Made by a program: the position numbers and the translations under genes | DNA from: Bacteroidota bacterium | Lineage (GTDB): Bacteria > Bacteroidota > Bacteroidia > Cytophagales > Hymenobacteraceae | Assembly (NCBI GenBank): GCA_023424725.1 | Contig: JAFADQ010000206.1 | Coordinates: 1 to 12,605 of the forward strand | Reading direction: 5' to 3' | DNA length: 12,605 nucleotides | Notes under the pieces: generated by a model | Database searches by the model: none | Told to the model about the DNA's origin: nothing | Seen by the model: the letters and a program-made list of their open reading frames with translations, nothing else | Shown here: positions 1 through 6,176 of the stretch, piece by piece | Numbering within the stretch: position 1 is the first letter of the stretch | How the letters are laid out: every line of letters starts with the position of its first letter

Positions 1-164
1 ACGATAATCATCATCAAATTGTATACGACAGTATTTACCAGCTATTTTTTGATTTAACTTTTGCCAAAGCTTTTTTTGGAGAAGACTGGGAAAATCACCT
101 AATGGAAATGGCCAAAAGCCAGAATAAGCTGGATTACATTCGCGATAACTACCTTACAGATTAA
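1..164 (+). CDS. C-terminal end of an unrecognised protein (partial)
   Basis: An open frame enters from the left edge (first full codon at position 3) and stops with TAA at 162-164, giving 53 residues that end in YIRDNYLTD. The visible part is rich in aromatic and charged residues, with a mixed hydrophobic stretch (QLFFDLTFAKAFFG) followed by an acidic, probably helical tail. I do not recognise a family and the start lies outside the window. Only 25 bp separate its stop from the ATG of the GAF-domain gene on the same strand, so the two are probably co-transcribed. Base composition and codon use look like those of the next gene, which supports it being real coding sequence and not a chance open frame. 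Confidence 0.6.
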   Translation, partial: DNHHQIVYDSIYQLFFDLTFAKAFFGEDWENHLMEMAKSQNKLDYIRDNYLTD

Positions 165-189
165 ATTTACAAATTTCTTTTTTATACAA

Positions 190-711
190 ATGAAGCAAGA
201 AGCTACAGAAACCAAAGTAACTAACCAGCTGGTGCAGGATTGTGCCAGTTTTGCTTCCGCTTATTCGGGCAATAACTATTTTACCGATCTGGCCGAATTT
301 CTTGCAAAAGAAACAGATGTAGAGTATGTGCTTATTGGGTATCTTAATAACGGCCATGCCACTACGGTTACCACTGCCGCGCTTTTTGCACACGGCAAAA
401 TAGTAGATAACATGGTGTATAGCCTGGCGGGCACTCCCTGCGAAAATGTGATGGGCCGCAACTGCTGTTATTACCCGGTTAATGTGCAGCAAATGTTCCC
501 GAACGATAAAGAGTTGCAGGAACTAAACATAAACAGCTACATTGGCGCGCCCTTGTTCGATACCGAAAAGAACCCCTTGGGAATTGTGGTGCTAATGGAT
601 TCTGAAACCATACCCAACGCCGGCATTTTAGAAAAAGCCCTTGAAGCCATCGCGCCCAGAACGGAGATAGAGCTGCAACTTTACCTAAGCCAGATAGAAA
701 CAGAAGTGTAA
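190..711 (+). CDS. Small stand-alone GAF-domain protein
   Basis: The 173-residue product is almost entirely one GAF domain, a small-ligand or signal-sensing fold usually attached to histidine kinases or cyclases. The sequence shows the typical GAF order: a helical start (residues about 10-40), the strand EYVLIGYL (45-52), the YSLAGTPCENV segment (77-87) common in sensor-kinase GAF domains, FPNDKELQEL (103-112), and SYIGAPLFDTEKNPLGIVVLMDS (residues 116-138). There is no kinase, cyclase, HTH or membrane segment, so it would need a partner or bind a small molecule alone. C84 with the pair C92-C93 could be a redox or metal site, but this is a guess. The ATG follows a T-rich stretch with no Shine-Dalgarno sequence, and it lies 25 bp after the preceding gene. 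It converges on groEL. The ligand is unknown. Confidence 0.85.
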   Translation: MKQEATETKVTNQLVQDCASFASAYSGNNYFTDLAEFLAKETDVEYVLIGYLNNGHATTVTTAALFAHGKIVDNMVYSLAGTPCENVMGRNCCYYPVNVQQMFPNDKELQELNINSYIGAPLFDTEKNPLGIVVLMDSETIPNAGILEKALEAIAPRTEIELQLYLSQIETEV

Positions 712-940
712 GGAGGGAAGAGCATGCTACAAACCCTGTGTGTGACTTTAAATTTAGACAGGATTAATTTCTCGCAGCTATTAATTCCTTGTGCTCTATA
801 ATTTTCTTTTCTTTACTTATCCTTTATTCAGACAACCTGCGGGCATCGGTTTAGATTTAACCAAAATTTGAAGCCTGTTTTTCCATCATTCCTGTCTATC
901 CAGGTAATCCTGGTTCTGACAAGTATGTAGCTCCGCTTAG

Positions 941-972
941 GCAGATGGCCACGCTACCGCTCGCGATAACAG
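941..972 (-). repeat. Degenerate GTCATTGCGAG-type intergenic repeat
   Basis: Read on the minus strand, this segment begins CTGTTATCGCGAGCGGTAGC and continues GTGGCCATCTG. That matches the general layout of a widespread intergenic repeat, GTCATTGCGAGCG-tagcgtggcaatctc. It also resembles the copies at 7604-7620, 7745-7770 and 7898-7923 in this window. It differs from those at several positions and has no clear inverted partner nearby, so it is probably an old single arm. Confidence 0.45.
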
Positions 973-1051
973 GGAATTTAAACGTTGCAGCTTGTAAACA
1001 TTACCCTGCAGCGGCCAATTTAGCCTGTGCTACAGCCTAAAATGCATCAGC

Positions 1052-1096
1052 AAAAATCATAGTCTTTCCTATAATCCCATAAATCATAGTTCAGAC
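1052..1096 (-). repeat. GTCTGAA-type AT-rich intergenic repeat
   Basis: On the minus strand it starts GTCTGAACTATGATTTATGG, continues through GATTATAGGAAAGA and ends CTATGATTTTT. The first 15 bases, GTCTGAACTATGATT, are identical to the outer end of the right arm at 7842-7886, and the later TATGATT blocks also align. This marks both as copies of one repeat family. It lies just downstream of groEL and abuts the terminator hairpin. Confidence 0.6.
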
Positions 1097-1101
1097 AAAC
1101 A

Positions 1102-1135
1102 AAAATGCCCGCCGCAAACCTGCAACGGGCATTTT
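1102..1135 (-). terminator. Rho-independent terminator of groESL
   Basis: The arms AAAATGCCCG (1102-1111) and CGGGCATTTT (1126-1135) pair perfectly over 10 bp around a 14-nt loop. On the minus strand the hairpin is followed by a T-rich stretch (complement of 1098-1106), as expected for a terminator 54 bp past the groEL stop. The plus strand also carries a short T run after the stem, so it could work in both directions for the converging GAF gene. Confidence 0.85.
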
Positions 1136-1188
1136 CTATTTAGGTACAGCGCAATCGCATTACGCTATACGCACATCGCGATACGAAA

Positions 1189-2829
1189 TTACATCATTCC
1201 GCCCATTCCGCCCATGCCACCTGGCATGCCGGCACCGGCGCCGCCTTTGTCTTCTTCCGGCTCGTCAGAAACTACACACTCGGTGGTAAGTAGCATTCCG
1301 GCAATAGAAGCAGCGTTTTCTAGCGCCATGCGGGTAACTTTAGTCGGGTCTATAATACCGGCGGCAAGCATTGGCTCGTACTGGTTTTCGCGGGCGTTAA
1401 AGCCGTAATCGCCTTTTCCTTCACGTACTTTCTGCACAATTACAGAACCTTCCAGACCAGCATTAGCAACAATCGTGCGAAGCGGAGCCTCTAACGACGT
1501 GCGGTTAATCTGCACAGCTGTCATCTGGTCTTCGTTATCGGTATCGATATCTGTTAGTGCTTCGATAGCGCGGATCAGGGCTACGCCACCACCTGCTACG
1601 ATTCCTTCTTCTACCGCGGCGCGGGTTGCATGAAGGGCATCGTCTACACGGTCTTTCTTCTCTTTCATCTCTACCTCGGTAGAGGCGCCAATGTAAAGAA
1701 TAGCAACGCCGCCGCTTAGCTTGGCAAGGCGCTCCTGAAGTTTCTCGCGGTCATAATCAGAAGTAGTTTTCTCTATTTGCGCGCGGATTTCGTTTACGCG
1801 GCCTTTGATATCGTCTGAGTTACCGCCACCGTTAACGATGGTTGTGTTGTCTTTGTCGATGATGATACGCTCGGCTTTGCCCAGGTAATCGAGAGTTGCG
1901 TTCTCTAATTTGTAGCCACGCTCTTCAGAAATTACAGTACCGCCGGTAAGGATAGCGATATCTTCCAGCATTGCCTTACGACGATCGCCGAAGCCTGGAG
2001 CCTTAACTGCAGCAATTTTAAGCGAGCCGCGCAGTTTGTTTACTACAAGGGTTGCAAGCGCCTCGCCATCAACATCTTCTGCGATAATTAACAACGGACG
2101 GCCGCTCTGTACTACCTGCTCTAATACCGGCAGAAGCTCCTTCATCGTAGAAACTTTCTTGTCGTATATCAGGATGTACGGGTTTTCCATTTCGGCTTCC
2201 ATTTTCTCGGTATTGGTTACGAAATACGGAGAAAGGTAACCTCTGTCGAACTGCATACCTTCTACCGTTTTTACTTCGGTTTCGGTACCTTTTGCTTCTT
2301 CTACAGTAATTACGCCGTCTTTACCAACTTTGTCCATCGCATCGGCAATCATTTTACCGATCTCGAAATCGTTGTTGGCAGAGATAGTGCCTACCTGCGA
2401 GATCTCGTTGCTGTTCTCTATGCTTTTGCTTTGCGAGCGAAGGTTCTCAACAACTTTAGAAACGGCTTTGTCTATACCGCGCTTCAGATCCATTGGGTTG
2501 GCTCCGGCGGCCACGTTTTTGATGCCCGCAGTATAAATAGCCTGAGCAAGTACGGTAGCAGTAGTAGTGCCATCGCCGGCAGTATCGGCAGTTTTAGACG
2601 CTACTTCTTTTACCAGCTGAGCGCCCATGTTCTCGATAGGATCTTTCAGCTCAATTTCTTTTGCTACGGTAACGCCGTCTTTTGTAATTGCCGGCGAACC
2701 GAATTTTTTGTCGATGATTACGTTACGGCCTTTAGGTCCTAAGGTAACTTTTACGGCATTTGCCAGTGCATCAACACCTTTCTTCATTTTAGCCCGTGCT
2801 TCGGACTCGAAAGTGATATTTTTAGCCAT
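1189..2829 (-). CDS. groEL: Chaperonin GroEL (60 kDa, Hsp60)
   Basis: This is the large chaperonin subunit. It forms a double heptameric ring that encloses unfolded cytosolic proteins and uses ATP to drive folding together with GroES. The product is 546 residues, the usual length. Visible marks are the ATP-site segments TLGPKGRNV (29-37), KDGVTVAKE (50-58) and GDGTTTATVLA (85-95), the Cpn60 signature AAVEEGIVAGGG in the C-terminal equatorial region, and a flexible glycine/methionine tail ending GGMGGMGGMM. The ATG lies 38 bp after the groES stop, so the pair forms one operon, closed by the hairpin at 1102-1135. No Shine-Dalgarno sequence is evident before the ATG. The copy looks intact and ordinary, with no sign of being a divergent second chaperonin. 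Confidence 0.99.
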   Translation of the reverse strand: MAKNITFESEARAKMKKGVDALANAVKVTLGPKGRNVIIDKKFGSPAITKDGVTVAKEIELKDPIENMGAQLVKEVASKTADTAGDGTTTATVLAQAIYTAGIKNVAAGANPMDLKRGIDKAVSKVVENLRSQSKSIENSNEISQVGTISANNDFEIGKMIADAMDKVGKDGVITVEEAKGTETEVKTVEGMQFDRGYLSPYFVTNTEKMEAEMENPYILIYDKKVSTMKELLPVLEQVVQSGRPLLIIAEDVDGEALATLVVNKLRGSLKIAAVKAPGFGDRRKAMLEDIAILTGGTVISEERGYKLENATLDYLGKAERIIIDKDNTTIVNGGGNSDDIKGRVNEIRAQIEKTTSDYDREKLQERLAKLSGGVAILYIGASTEVEMKEKKDRVDDALHATRAAVEEGIVAGGGVALIRAIEALTDIDTDNEDQMTAVQINRTSLEAPLRTIVANAGLEGSVIVQKVREGKGDYGFNARENQYEPMLAAGIIDPTKVTRMALENAASIAGMLLTTECVVSDEPEEDKGGAGAGMPGGMGGMGGMM

Positions 2830-2867
2830 TTTATGTTCGTTTTTATTCGTTTAAAAGAAGGAAGGAA

Positions 2868-3158
2868 TTAAAGAATCGCCAATAGGTCAGATTCGCGCAT
2901 GATCAGGTAATCTTTGCCATCCAAAGAAATTTCGGTTCCTGAGTATTTGCCATACAATACCTGGTCGCCAACAGATACCTGCGGCTTCATTAGGTTTCCT
3001 TGCTCAGACATTTTGCCTTCGCCAACTGCCACTACTTCGCCACGCTGTGGTTTTTCTTTAGCAGTATCGGGAATAATAATACCAGAAGCTGTTTTTTCTT
3101 CGGCTGCAGCAGGAGCAACCAGCACTCTGTCTGCCAATGGTTTAATGTTTACTGACAT
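2868..3158 (-). CDS. groES: Co-chaperonin GroES (10 kDa, Hsp10)
   Basis: This is the heptameric lid that caps the GroEL ring. The product is 96 residues, normal for the family. It opens with NIKPLADRVLVAP (4-16), the conserved first strand. The mobile loop spans roughly residues 17-36 and carries the hydrophobic GroEL-binding tripeptide III (27-29) before PDTAKEKPQRG. Further family segments are EVVAVGEGK (41-49), VSVGDQVLYGKYSGTEI (61-77) and YLIMRESDLLAIL (84-96). It is the first gene of the groESL operon. Its upstream region carries TGNCA half-sites that may be a stress operator, and no CIRCE inverted repeat (the HrcA site) is visible. Confidence 0.98.
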   Translation of the reverse strand: MSVNIKPLADRVLVAPAAAEEKTASGIIIPDTAKEKPQRGEVVAVGEGKMSEQGNLMKPQVSVGDQVLYGKYSGTEISLDGKDYLIMRESDLLAIL

Positions 3159-3212
3159 AATGGTTTTAATGGAAGTATAAAGTTGTTGTTCGTTTCGTTA
3201 ATCAACACACCT

Positions 3213-3243
3213 GCCATGTAGCACATAACATACCAGCCACAAA
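3213..3243 (-). promoter_or_regulatory. Weak candidate promoter for groESL
   Basis: On the minus strand a TTTG (3243-3240) lies 19 bp before TACATGGC (3220-3213). The TTTG box and the spacing fit the Bacteroidota -33/-7 arrangement (TTTG, 19 bp, TAnnTTTG), but only the TA of the -7 box matches well. It would give a leader of about 50 nt before groES. It is listed as the best of poor candidates. Confidence 0.25.
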
Positions 3244-3284
3244 ATTTGCCAATTAAGGAACTTTTTCGAGACATTTTAACAGGC

Positions 3285-3323
3285 TGCCAGATTTTGTAGC
3301 TGACAGAATTGAAACTTTGTCAG
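3285..3323 (-). promoter_or_regulatory. Candidate groESL operator: three TGNCA half-sites
   Basis: Three TGNCA words occur at near-helical spacing: TGCCA (3285-3289), TGACA (3301-3305) and TGTCA (3318-3322), with starts 16 and 17 bp apart. The last two extend to an inverted repeat, CTGACA (3300-3305) and TGTCAG (3318-3323), with a 12-bp spacer. The block lies about 130-165 bp upstream of the groES start, in non-coding sequence. Regulator binding is inference. No CIRCE element is present, so another stress control would be needed. Confidence 0.4.
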
Positions 3324-3335
3324 GATATGGTAAGC

Positions 3336-3346
3336 GGGGGGGGGGG
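3336..3346. repeat. Homopolymer of 11 G
   Basis: An uninterrupted run of 11 G on the plus strand (C on the minus strand) lies between the secG terminator and the TGNCA block upstream of groES. It is in no gene. Such tracts are prone to slippage and to sequencing error, so the exact length is uncertain. Confidence 0.9.
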
Positions 3347-3395
3347 CATCGCCCATCCTTTTCCGGGTTGATAAGGTAAATCCAGAAGCACAAAA

Positions 3396-3420
3396 AAACC
3401 GGACCTGCAAGGCCCGGTTT
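3396..3420 (-). terminator. Rho-independent terminator after secG
   Basis: The arms AAACCGGACCT (3396-3406) and AGGCCCGGTTT (3410-3420) pair over 11 positions with one mismatch around a 3-nt loop. On the minus strand the stem is followed by seven T (complement of 3392-3398). It lies 24 bp past the secG stop and would end the sigma-54 activator/lptE/TPR/secG transcript, insulating groESL. Confidence 0.85.
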
Positions 3421-3444
3421 CTATGCTATTATAGAGTAAATAAA

Positions 3445-3876
3445 TTATTTGGCTGGTACAGCGCCCTCGTTTGCAGCAGGAGGTACGTTAGCATTATCGC
3501 CGGTGTTAGAATCGAAAGGGCCTTCTGCAGGAGAACCTTCGGCTGGCTGCTGCGTGGCATCAAGGTTGTTGTTTGGCAATGCCTGTGGCTGTTGGGCGCT
3601 TCTTGCACGCTCTACGTTTACGCTGTTAATAACGCCTTCGCCTTCGCTTCTTTCTATCATCATGTGAGACGATAGAGAAAGAACGATAAGCACGATTGCA
3701 AACGACCAGGTAAGTTTCTCCAGCAAATCGCCGGTGCGTTTTACACCCATTAGCTGGCTGGTACCGGCGCCGCCAAACTGGCTCGACAGCCCGCCGCCTT
3801 TAGAGTTCTGGGCTAAAACTACCAGAATAAGCAGCACGCAAGCCAGGATGATAAGAGAGATTAATAAGATATACAT
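3445..3876 (-). CDS. secG: Protein-export membrane protein SecG with long C-terminal tail
   Basis: SecG is the small accessory subunit of the SecYEG translocon in the inner membrane and aids SecA-driven export. The first membrane helix spans about residues 2-22. It is followed by the conserved cytoplasmic loop QNSKGGGLSSQFGGAG (23-38) and MGVKRTGDLLEKLTW (43-57), then the second helix at about 58-72. The product is 143 residues, longer than many SecG proteins of about 75-110. The extra length is a hydrophilic tail (about 75-143) rich in P, N, Q, A and E, with no recognisable domain. The ATG lies 2 nt after the stop of the upstream TPR gene (TAATAATG on the minus strand), which suggests translational coupling. 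The terminator at 3396-3420 follows. Confidence 0.95.
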   Translation of the reverse strand: MYILLISLIILACVLLILVVLAQNSKGGGLSSQFGGAGTSQLMGVKRTGDLLEKLTWSFAIVLIVLSLSSHMMIERSEGEGVINSVNVERARSAQQPQALPNNNLDATQQPAEGSPAEGPFDSNTGDNANVPPAANEGAVPAK

Positions 3877-3878
3877 TA

Positions 3879-5630
3879 TTATGAGATATTTTGGAGTTTA
3901 ACTATCTGGGCTGCAAAGTAATCCTTTTTTTTCGGTATTTTCAACTGCAATTGCTGATATATTTTTATAGCCTTCTTGTTTTTGCCCTGCATCGCGAAAA
4001 TTTGCGCCAGGTTTTCCGATACCAGCGATTTATTGAGCTTGGTGCTTTTAGACGATAAGTCCTGTTGCTCCTCAGCTTTTGCCGCCTGGTTTATCCTGTT
4101 TCGCCCTTTGCTGGCCTGTTTCAGAAAATCGTTAATGATCTCCTGCTGGGCGGCAACGGCATCTAGCTCGGGTTCCGGTTCTTCTGGCGTAGCCTGTGTA
4201 TATTCTACCAGCAGCTCCGGCTGAAAATGAAACGGTACCTCGGTGGTTATATCGCTTTTGCGTTGCAAACACTCGCCCATGCGGCTCGAGCTCATGCTAT
4301 AGCCAAGCTCGCTTTTCTGGTAAATGCTCCTGATCAGCTCATCAGAATATAATTGCTCTGAGGTATGGTCTTTTTTGGCCTCCGCAGGTTCTTCCGGCAA
4401 TAGTTCTGCCACCGGTTGTTCCAGTGTAAGTTCTTCTGGGTGAGCAAGAAGTGCTTCTTCGGTATCTGGAGTTACAGCAGTTAATTCTTCTGTTTCGGTT
4501 TCCGGATTTTGGTCTGTAACAGCCTCATTTCCGGGCTCTGCAGCTTCGGTTTGCAGAGTTTCTTCTTCCGTAACTTCGGCCGTGTTTTCTTCTTTACGTT
4601 GATTTTCTTCAGTAATTACTGTCGTCTGATCTTCGGTTTCTGAAACAGGTTGTCTGTTTTCTTCTTCCGTAATTATTTCTGATTCAGACGTGTATTCAAC
4701 TTCAGCAACAGCCTGTTCTGTTTCTTCAGGCGAGGTTAATGCGGTTTGTTTTGCCTGGTCGGGTTCTGTTAATAATTCCGGTTCGGTTTCTTTAATTTCA
4801 GAAGCCGGTTCGGAGAAAGTTTCTTCTAATTGCGCTGCAGACAGGTCTTCGTCAGAAGTTTCTTCGCTTATCTCTTCTTCATAATCAGGAATTGCCTCAG
4901 AAAGCTGCTCCGGTTCAGAAATCCGGGTTTCTTCTGGTCCGGAAGTTTCTGGTTCCTGGGTTTCTATTATTGAGGCGGCGGCTTCAGTTAGCGTTTCTTG
5001 TAGTCGGGTTTCAGAAGATATGTAGGTTTCCTGAGCTTCTTCTTCGGCTGCATTTTCTGCCAGAGGAGCTTCCGGTTCAACTTCATCCAGATAAGATGGT
5101 GTTTCTTCTGTCGTTTCCGCTTCTGTAGCCTTTTCTGGTTCAGCCACAAATTCGTTTTCTGGTTCCGGGGCTGGAAAGGCCAAAATCTGGGCATCTTCAG
5201 CAGAACTGTTCGCCTGGTTTTGTGCTGATTTTGCTTCTGCCTGATAATTATTCTCTGGAAAGTCGTTGTCTATCAGGTCTTCAATTTCGTCGTGGTATTC
5301 GGGTACGAGCGCATGAATAGCTGCCGGGGGCGGAGTTGGAGAGATCGCTTCCTGCGCCGAAAGCACCCTGGCGTAGGCCATTTGCCTTTCTGTTTCGGGG
5401 GCCGATTCTATCAGCTTTTTAAGAATACTGCGGCTTGGAGCATGTATGGCGGCTTTGCGTAATCGTTGCGGCGCCATCATGCTGCCCTTGTCGTGCGAGG
5501 CTTTGGCCAGCAGCATGTGGGCTGTGTGGCAATACGGAAAAGCCTGTACAACCTGCTCCAATGCCAGCATATCGGCATCGCCGATTGTGCCGGGGTTCTG
5601 AATTAGCCTTGTAAAGGTGGTTTTATTCAT
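3879..5630 (-). CDS. Acidic low-complexity protein with C-terminal TPR motif
   Basis: The 583-residue product has three parts. Residues 1-110 form a compact N-terminal region (for example ALEQVVQAFPYCHTAHMLLA at 23-42). Residues about 110-420 are a highly acidic low-complexity stretch dominated by E, T, A, P and S, probably disordered. Residues 425-583 contain LYSDELIRSIYQKSELGYSM, then EIINDFLKQA (497-506), and end in one clear TPR-like helix pair, SLVSENLAQIFAMQGKNKKA followed by IKIYQQLQLKIPKKK. There is no signal peptide or membrane helix, so it is probably cytosolic. Similar TPR proteins sit between lptE and secG in other Bacteroidota, by my recollection of gene order. Its role is unknown; TPR ends usually bind other proteins. 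It starts 24 bp after lptE and ends 2 bp before secG. Confidence 0.88.
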   Translation of the reverse strand: MNKTTFTRLIQNPGTIGDADMLALEQVVQAFPYCHTAHMLLAKASHDKGSMMAPQRLRKAAIHAPSRSILKKLIESAPETERQMAYARVLSAQEAISPTPPPAAIHALVPEYHDEIEDLIDNDFPENNYQAEAKSAQNQANSSAEDAQILAFPAPEPENEFVAEPEKATEAETTEETPSYLDEVEPEAPLAENAAEEEAQETYISSETRLQETLTEAAASIIETQEPETSGPEETRISEPEQLSEAIPDYEEEISEETSDEDLSAAQLEETFSEPASEIKETEPELLTEPDQAKQTALTSPEETEQAVAEVEYTSESEIITEEENRQPVSETEDQTTVITEENQRKEENTAEVTEEETLQTEAAEPGNEAVTDQNPETETEELTAVTPDTEEALLAHPEELTLEQPVAELLPEEPAEAKKDHTSEQLYSDELIRSIYQKSELGYSMSSSRMGECLQRKSDITTEVPFHFQPELLVEYTQATPEEPEPELDAVAAQQEIINDFLKQASKGRNRINQAAKAEEQQDLSSKSTKLNKSLVSENLAQIFAMQGKNKKAIKIYQQLQLKIPKKKDYFAAQIVKLQNIS

Positions 5631-5654
5631 TTGTGAGCCGGAGAAAGGCCGAAG

Positions 5655-6176
5655 CTACCAATTTGCGACCGATTTATTAAATATATCGACGATAATCTGT
5701 TCAGAAATTTCTTCTATCAACACGCCTTCTACCTGTTGCAAAGATTGCTCCTGAGGGAAATCGCGGAAAAAAGAAAACGACTGATCGAAATTCTGTTCGG
5801 GCTGCACATTATTGGTATAGCGCATTTGCACCCTGATGGTGAGGCGGTTAAGCGCCGCTATATCCTGCCCGTCTTCGCGCTGAATGGCGGCCGGCAACAC
5901 TTCGTAGGTAATAATGGCGCCTTCAAACTGCAAATCGCCGCCTGTGCGCACCAATGTAAGGTTGGTGTTGCGCTGAAAATAATCGCGCATTTGCTCCGAA
6001 AATATCTGCGATAAGTTAGACGGGCCCTGGTTTGCCTGGTTCGCAAAGTTCGGAATGCTTACCGTTTTTACATCGGGCGATACATTGGCTCCCGTAAACG
6101 AGTAAACTCCGCAGCCTTGTAAGATCACAAAAAACGGCAGCAGCAGTAAAAAAAATAACTTATTGCTCGAGGTCAT
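5655..6176 (-). CDS. lptE: LPS-assembly lipoprotein LptE (Bacteroidota type)
   Basis: LptE plugs the LptD barrel and helps insert lipopolysaccharide into the outer leaflet of the outer membrane. The 173-residue product begins with a lipoprotein signal (residues 1-21: NK, then LFFLLLLPFFVIL) and lipobox LQGC, with C22 as the lipidated residue. The mature start GVYSFTGANVSPDVKTVSIP (23-42) and the segment LSQIFSEQMRDYFQRNTNLTL (residues 55-75) fit the LptE family. The middle (DLQFEGAIITYEV, 81-93) and the helix EEISEQIIVDIFNKSVANW (155-173) also fit. The ATG overlaps the last 17 nt of the sigma-54 activator gene in another frame, which points to translational coupling. LptD and the other Lpt proteins are not in the window. 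Confidence 0.9.
   Translation of the reverse strand: MTSSNKLFFLLLLPFFVILQGCGVYSFTGANVSPDVKTVSIPNFANQANQGPSNLSQIFSEQMRDYFQRNTNLTLVRTGGDLQFEGAIITYEVLPAAIQREDGQDIAALNRLTIRVQMRYTNNVQPEQNFDQSFSFFRDFPQEQSLQQVEGVLIEEISEQIIVDIFNKSVANW

Larger units (their letters stand above)
712..1188. other. 477-bp repeat-rich gap between convergent genes
   Basis: No credible gene is visible here. The gap separates the GAF gene (plus) from groEL (minus). It holds a degenerate GTCATTGCGAG-type repeat (941-972), a GTCTGAA/TTCAGAC-type repeat (1052-1096), a further isolated TTCAGAC end at 827-833, and the hairpin terminator at 1102-1135. A segment at 894-920 (TCTATCCAGGTAATCCTGG followed by TTCTGACA) resembles the GTCTGAATCAGGATT repeat style in reverse, but it is too decayed to call. 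The region looks like accumulated remnants of dispersed palindromic repeats and not like decayed coding sequence. Confidence 0.6.

Noticed and set aside
2431..2742. Long plus-strand open frames opposite groEL
   Set aside because: They are antisense shadows of a highly conserved gene; translations look random.
3159..3444. Riboswitch or small RNA gene upstream of groES
   Set aside because: Apart from the TGNCA block, the G tract and the secG terminator, no known RNA motif or compact conserved fold is apparent.
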